Shown here in pieces: positions 59,282-64,000 of a stretch of 64,000 bases of DNA. The DNA is from Fennellomyces sp. T-0311 (lineage: Eukaryota > Mucoromycota > Mucoromycetes > Mucorales > Lichtheimiaceae): contig JALLLT010000014.1 in NCBI GenBank assembly GCA_025266875.1, positions 744,001-808,000 of the forward strand. The letters run 5' to 3'. The stretch's first letter is position 1; each line of letters begins with the position of its first letter. A program made the position numbers and the translations under genes. Under the pieces are notes generated by a model. That model was not told the DNA's origin, ran no database searches, and was given only the letters and a program-made list of their open reading frames with translations.

Positions 59282-60584
59282 ACTATAGGTGATGGTAGAC
59301 ACACATCGACTCTTTTAAGTGTTATTTGTCTATAACACGTATTATTATACACTATAGCTTGGTCTATTTTGGAAAATAATAATAATAAAAGAATAACGCC
59401 GGTTTTATCATGATGCATTATATGAGGGATTAGGCAATCAGAAATTCATCTCATCATACTGGTGACGAGATTATGTAGGGCATATGTTCCAGATGACGAA
59501 GGAGGCAAAAATATTTTAGAGTTAACAAACTTTGTCCTAGCAATTTAGCAGAAAAACTTTATCTACTCTCTTTCAAGGAGGCTATGCCCCTCGCAAACCA
59601 GCACCGGATTCTACCTTTTGCTTTCAGCGGTACTCACCTGGCTACGTGCCACACACGTCAACTTTTCATATCTGAACAAGCAGATCGTTACTCCTTTCAG
59701 ACAAGCAACCGGTGCACTTTGCTATGAAGCTCACATTGGCTTTTTTGGCTTTGCTCATTTACTTCAAAAGGCTACTGCTGGATTTCAAAATTACCACTAT
59801 CTTCATCTACGATTATGGAAACAGTAGTGGAATAAAGGTAAATAGATGACGGAGCTGATAAAATGACCGAAATAAAACGTAGAAAAATCGGGAGTCTTTC
59901 CGAGAAAGCTTGTTTACGTATTATCTAAATAAGGATGGGATTGGCGCACGTGTGGCTGTCCGAGATTCTGCAAAGTCCCAGGCCTACGGCATATCTAATT
60001 ACGTAAATCCGATGGCTAGATATACGCAAACGAGTTGTAGATGAAGTTGAGGCGCACCCAATACTTTTTTATATCGAATGCAAGTAAAATATATAACTTT
60101 CGAACTCGTGCTGAAACCGAACTGAGTTTTACTGATGGCAGGATTTCTAAATATCGTATCTATATGTTTACGCACTCAGATGCAAGTGATCAGCGTACCT
60201 ACGTACTTATAAAAATACCTGTACTATACACCACATAGGCAGAAAATGACGTTACAGTGACCGGAAGCTATATTTAAGTTAGAGTGCGATCTAAAATACG
60301 CCTGAGATCGCTACATCCCCTACGATGAAAGGATGGATATAGAATTCCAATATTTCTGTAGCTATTACATAAATATCCATTAAGAAGACATTAAGTGCCA
60401 GTCATAGTTTTAAATTGGTATTTTCTCGCCACGTCTGAGCTTGGGTTTCCACAATATGCATAATGAATGACCTACTGAGATCAAATTACTGCTAGAATGC
60501 ACTGCAACTTTCACCTATACTTCTAACTCCCTAAAGGCGTGCCTCCCGGATTACTGCCGATCATCACAACCTCTCCTGTTCAGT

Positions 60585-60601
60585 GTGGCGTTATATTACG
60601 C
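60585..60601 (+). promoter_or_regulatory. Shared 17-bp upstream element, copy 2
   Basis: GTGGCGTTATATTACGC, three substitutions from the copy 1 element or fewer, 152 bp before ATG 60754. Confidence 0.55.
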
Positions 60602-60626
60602 ATCACAAATTGTAGCAAAAAATTCT

Positions 60627-60637
60627 TTTAAATAGTG
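60627..60637 (+). promoter_or_regulatory. TATA-like box of copy 2
   Basis: TTTAAATAGTG, identical to the box of copy 1, 116 bp before the ATG. Confidence 0.55.
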
Positions 60638-60753
60638 CATCAATTAAGCACATGGATTCCTTTCTATAAGCCCATCTCTAAGTTCTTTCAGTAAGTGCGT
60701 ACTTTTCCCCTGTGATCTAAGTTTATATCTAACGCATAAACTTAGTATTGAAA

Positions 60754-61203
60754 ATGGTTCAGTTTTCCGTAAAGAGCTTACTGATTTCTGCTGCATTGTT
60801 GGCTTTGAGTCTTGACGGCATCTACGCTGATGATACGTGTCAGGCTGATGAATCACGGTGTTCGATAACCGAAAATTTATTATGCTGTGATGGCTCTGAG
60901 TGCTATAACAGCAATGGTGAACCTGGCGCTGTAGAGGGTGTATGTCGGCCAGCAACTAACAATGATGCCACTTGTGCACAAGAAAGCAGTCCTTGTCAAG
61001 GTGCTGGCACATGCTGTGGTGAACTCGAATGCGTCAGTGCTTCTGGTGACGGTTCTGATGCTGTATGTCAGTTTCCCAACTCTGGCTCCTGTGAACCTCA
61101 AGATCGAAATTGTCAGCACGATTCTCATTGCTGTCCGGGCCTCATGTGTAAAAAGTACAACGATATTGGAGATGGCAATTGCCAGCCTGTGCATGCGGAA
61201 TAA
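60754..61203 (+). CDS. Secreted triple-knot cysteine-rich protein, copy 2
   Basis: ATG 60754, stop TAA 61201-61203, 149 aa. Signal peptide SLLISAALLALSLDGIYA, then three six-cysteine units with spacing C-x6-C-x7-CC-x4-C-x13-C, C-x6-C-x5-CC-x4-C-x11-C and C-x6-C-x5-CC-x4-C-x10-C. All 18 cysteines of copy 1 are kept, while most surface residues between them differ. This is the expected picture for a disulfide scaffold whose loops evolve fast. The 5' flank is alignable with that of copy 1 for about 300 bp, so gene and promoter were duplicated together. Confidence 0.88.
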   Translation: MVQFSVKSLLISAALLALSLDGIYADDTCQADESRCSITENLLCCDGSECYNSNGEPGAVEGVCRPATNNDATCAQESSPCQGAGTCCGELECVSASGDGSDAVCQFPNSGSCEPQDRNCQHDSHCCPGLMCKKYNDIGDGNCQPVHAE

Positions 61204-62411
61204 ATAATCGGAGTGAATGCACACGCACTGACTCTCTTCCAGAGTTATTTGTCTGTAATAAACACAAGTCCTTATACACTATAGCTGCTGTGTATGCTTT
61301 GGGAGCATACACAGGAGTAACGTCTACTTTATTGAGGTGATTTATATCAAGGATTTGTCAATTAGAATTATACCTTGTCTTACTGTTAGCGAGATTATGC
61401 ATATATGCAAGAAATCGGGAGTCAAAAACCTGCGGTGCTCACTTTCGGACAGACCGAGTATAATAATAGGAGCATGACAAAGTAGCATTTCTTTGCCAGC
61501 GTTTTTATAATATGACATTTTTAAGCATAGATGATAATAAGTATCATACAATGATATCATAATTAAGTATGTGTCTCCTACGTATCGTTAAAACCGGCAT
61601 TGCACATTTATAGGTAGCACGTACGGCGCAGAAGTAGTGTTAATAAATAGCTCTCTAAATGAACTTGGATGCTAAAGTTCCTAACGTAAGGTCACCACCT
61701 ACCTGCTATTTGTTATGAAATTCGACATCTGTATTATAAACACATTGATATTCTCTCTGTTAAAGAAGTATAAAGTTCATCTATTGGGGCGGATCATCTG
61801 TTAGATCCTTATGTGCTGCAATAGTAAAGCAGACACAGATTCAGGGGGAAAGGACCATGAGTAACGTAAAAAAATATGTAACTCTTCCCCTCGTTTATTA
61901 ACCAAAAAGAAGCGATTTCCGAAATACTATATAGTAATCAAACACGTATGTAATACAGAGCGAGCAATTTCCAGGTAGTAAAACACCAGAGAAGATCCGC
62001 AAGCTGCCATTAACCGATTTCAGGTTTTGCTTTACAATATTTGATCGACCCAAGGCGATCAGCTTGTGCATACATATTTAAGCCGCAGGAGACCGGTGAC
62101 GATTCGGCAATGATGCCTCGTGAGATCAATTTCTAGTCGCAAACAGGCATAATATTGAATGACCCCAAGTCCATCGAATGAGCTTATTCATGTATCAACA
62201 AGATCAGCGAGATCCGAGACGTACCTGTATGGGTGTACATAATTAGCTTGACCTGCAAGTATCTGGGTCTGTACTCAACTCTGGAATAACAAGCAGGCAC
62301 AAATAGAGTATTTCTGTAGACCAAACTATTCGTTCGAATATATTTCCACTCTCCCCTATTTCTACCTCCTCGAAAGCGCCTCTCCTGAATTTCTCTCGAG
62401 TTTCACGTAAG
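61204..62411. other. Intergenic within the cysteine-rich array
   Basis: AT-rich, no supported gene. The first 120 bp are alignable with the 3' flank of copy 1 (shared phrases such as TTATTTGTCT and TACACTATAGCT), so the duplicated unit includes the 3' UTR. Confidence 0.5.
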
Positions 62412-62428
62412 GTGGCGTCACGTTACGC
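62412..62428 (+). promoter_or_regulatory. Shared 17-bp upstream element, copy 3
   Basis: GTGGCGTCACGTTACGC, one substitution from copy 1, but 365 bp before ATG 62794, so about 210 bp were inserted between element and gene compared with copies 1 and 2. Confidence 0.55.
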
Positions 62429-62793
62429 GTCCACCGCAAATGTGCCATGATATTTTAAGAATATAAAATAAATCCGAGATGCAATCATAGTATGTACCGT
62501 CGAATACACAGATCATAATATATGCACCATCTCCCAAAACACATGTGCAATATCTATCGGTGGTCAGTTTGCGCCACAGTGCATGAGCAACCCCCGTTCT
62601 CCCCTTTACTAGGGGCGGTCCTTTATGCTGATTATAATAGGATAGCATCTGCTCGAGTTGCAAGTCTATATAAACGGGCAATACCCTCTACTTTTTCTTA
62701 CTGCATTCTATATCAAACTCCTTTTCTGTAAGTATTTATATCGGAAACTGAAAGATTTTTTTCGCTCACGCACTAGCCTACCTAGTACTGAAG

Positions 62794-63108
62794 ATGGTCC
62801 ATTTTTCTACGAAAACTTTACTATTCTCTGCTGCATTGTTGGCTTTGAACCTTGACGGCATCTATGCTGCCGATACATGTCAAGCTGTCGATACACCTTG
62901 TGGCGGCTCGAGATTGAAGTGCTGCGATGGCTTGGAGTGTTTGGGATACTCTTATATGGACATGCCAGACGGTGTGTGTCGGCCAGTCAAATCCGAAGAG
63001 GAGCCAGCGCCTCCACCCCCAGAAGATGAGACACCACCATCCGAACCACCAGCAGATAATGAAGGCCAAAAGAAATGCCTCCTTGGCATTAAACTTTTAT
63101 GTTTCTGA
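62794..63108 (+). CDS. Secreted single-knot paralogue with Pro/Glu tail, copy 3
   Basis: ATG 62794, stop TGA 63106-63108, 104 aa. The signal peptide (TLLFSAALLALNLDGIYA) and first six-cysteine unit (C-x6-C-x6-CC-x4-C-x12-C) clearly match the family. The second and third units are missing. In their place is an acidic proline-rich linker (EEEPAPPPPEDETPPSEPP) and a short end with two cysteines (CLLGIKLLC). Either a shorter functional form or a truncated gene. Beyond the stop, another frame continues to 63190 with two more cysteines, so a frameshift is possible. A TATA-like TATATAAAC lies near 62667. Confidence 0.75.
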   Translation: MVHFSTKTLLFSAALLALNLDGIYAADTCQAVDTPCGGSRLKCCDGLECLGYSYMDMPDGVCRPVKSEEEPAPPPPEDETPPSEPPADNEGQKKCLLGIKLLCF

Positions 63109-64000
63109 GGCTTTTCATTTGGCGGTATCACAACAACGCTGTGCTCCGGGTAGTGGATCCTACCTCTGCACCAGAATTTTAAATTTGTAAGAACATGTTC
63201 TGATCCTTACTGCTCTCAAGTTCTTATAATGTCAGCTTCCGCAATAAATGGCTGGCTCTAATACGTATATATCAGTGCTTTTCTTACGTGTCATTAGTCG
63301 TAATTGGTTCTTTGAGCAAGCGGATTTTTGTGGAAAAAGGCTACCCCTTCTAGCATTCACAATAAATATTTGGTTTATAGGGAAGAACATAATTTTACGT
63401 ATACTAATCGGGAGCGAGAGTTTGTAAATGCAAATGGTAGCTGTTGAACAAACATAGCACAGGCAAGCATGGCAGGGTGACTTTCAATCGACATATATTC
63501 TAGACATATCCAATGTGTAACCAAAGAAGCAAATCGTATATGAGTCATGCCTGTTAAGAATGAGTGTTTATGGCCAGTCCAGTGACTTTTACTTGAGTAT
63601 TAGGTATAGCTTTGAATGATACGTACGCTGACAAGGACACAACCCGAATAATAATCAACTAGATCTAATCGTAAGCATCTCAAAATCAAACAGACAGATT
63701 ACTATTTTTTGCAGTATGGAAAATAGGGTATCGATCCTCCAATAGGTTTTATTCACAACTATTGAGTAAAAAACAAAAGAGTGGGAATGCGGAGAGAGGG
63801 AGGGATGTGCGTAAGGGAAAAAAAGAGTCATTGATGGCGACTTGTTATGTAAACCATGAAATTGGATTTCCAAACGTGGTCGTTTCCCATTTCCTCCAGC
63901 CTTGTACAGCGCTGCCATCCTTCTTGCTGCGCGCCACTTGGATAAATACTGATAACCATAGGGCAAATTATACTTATCAGATGATCTGATAAAGATCACC
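63109..64000. other. 3' flank of the array, no supported gene
   Basis: AT-rich sequence with no further knottin-like unit and no copy of the 17-bp element that I can find. Open frames at the end are short and featureless. Confidence 0.45.

Larger units (their letters stand above)
51248..60144 (-). repeat. Right arm of the giant inverted repeat
   Basis: Mirror copy of 42269-51166. The tandem continuation of the cysteine-rich gene family lies outside this arm at 60754 and 62794, while the left flank has none. The right side is therefore probably the ancestral locus and the left arm the inverted copy. Confidence 0.95.

Noticed and set aside
42269..60144. Interpretation as a transposon with terminal inverted repeats
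   Set aside because: Arms make up nearly the whole element, the spacer holds only 81 nt, and no target-site duplication or transposase was found.

Overview
The window is nuclear DNA of an early-diverging fungus, most likely Mucoromycota (Mucorales). I infer this from short introns (mostly 50-100 nt, GTAAGT-like donors, CTAAC-like branch sites, CAG/TAG acceptors), A/T homopolymer-rich spacers, typical fungal housekeeping genes (RIX7, RFC4-type clamp-loader subunit, ATP23, YOP1, eL20), and families that most Dikarya lack (an SMCR8-like protein, an NCBP3-like protein). The species cannot be named from sequence alone. Exon joins were derived by reading splice sites and checking phase; they are not transcript-supported.

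Layout. 0-2.7 kb: the 3' part of an F-box/LRR-like gene followed by a decayed paralogue. 4.5-8.3 kb: a small acidic ORF, a Myb/SANT-like protein, a proline-rich protein and an orphan. 8.5-10.2 kb: the ArfGAP GLO3. 10.2-17.9 kb: gene-poor, with two orphan genes and broken ORFs. 17.9-41.4 kb: a dense housekeeping block holding glutathione peroxidase, RIX7 AAA-ATPase, ribosomal protein eL20, RFC4/RFC2 clamp loader, NCBP3-like cap-binding factor, SR-type zinc-knuckle protein, ZIP zinc transporter, Nim1/Gin4-type kinase, alginate-lyase-like GPI protein, SMCR8-like DENN protein, YOP1 and ATP23.

41.4-64 kb is a different compartment. A near-perfect palindrome of about 17.9 kb (arms 42269-51166 and 51248-60144, 81-nt spacer) fills most of it. 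The arms hold a duplicated gene for a secreted cysteine-rich protein plus decayed or unrecognised ORFs. Outside the right arm two further paralogues follow head to tail. The full-length members consist of a signal peptide and three knottin-like six-cysteine units (C-x6-C-x5/7-CC-x4-C-x10-13-C). All copies share a 17-bp upstream element, and CRP1 and CRP2 also share a TATA-like box.

The system I would look at first is this one: a young, tandemly and palindromically amplified family of secreted triple-knot proteins with a common promoter element, next to a housekeeping block. Second are the fungal SMCR8-like gene and several splicing oddities (tandem acceptors in GLO3, a stop-free 3n intron and a frame break in RIX7, a 431-nt intron in the SR gene, 9- and 15-nt exons in eL20).
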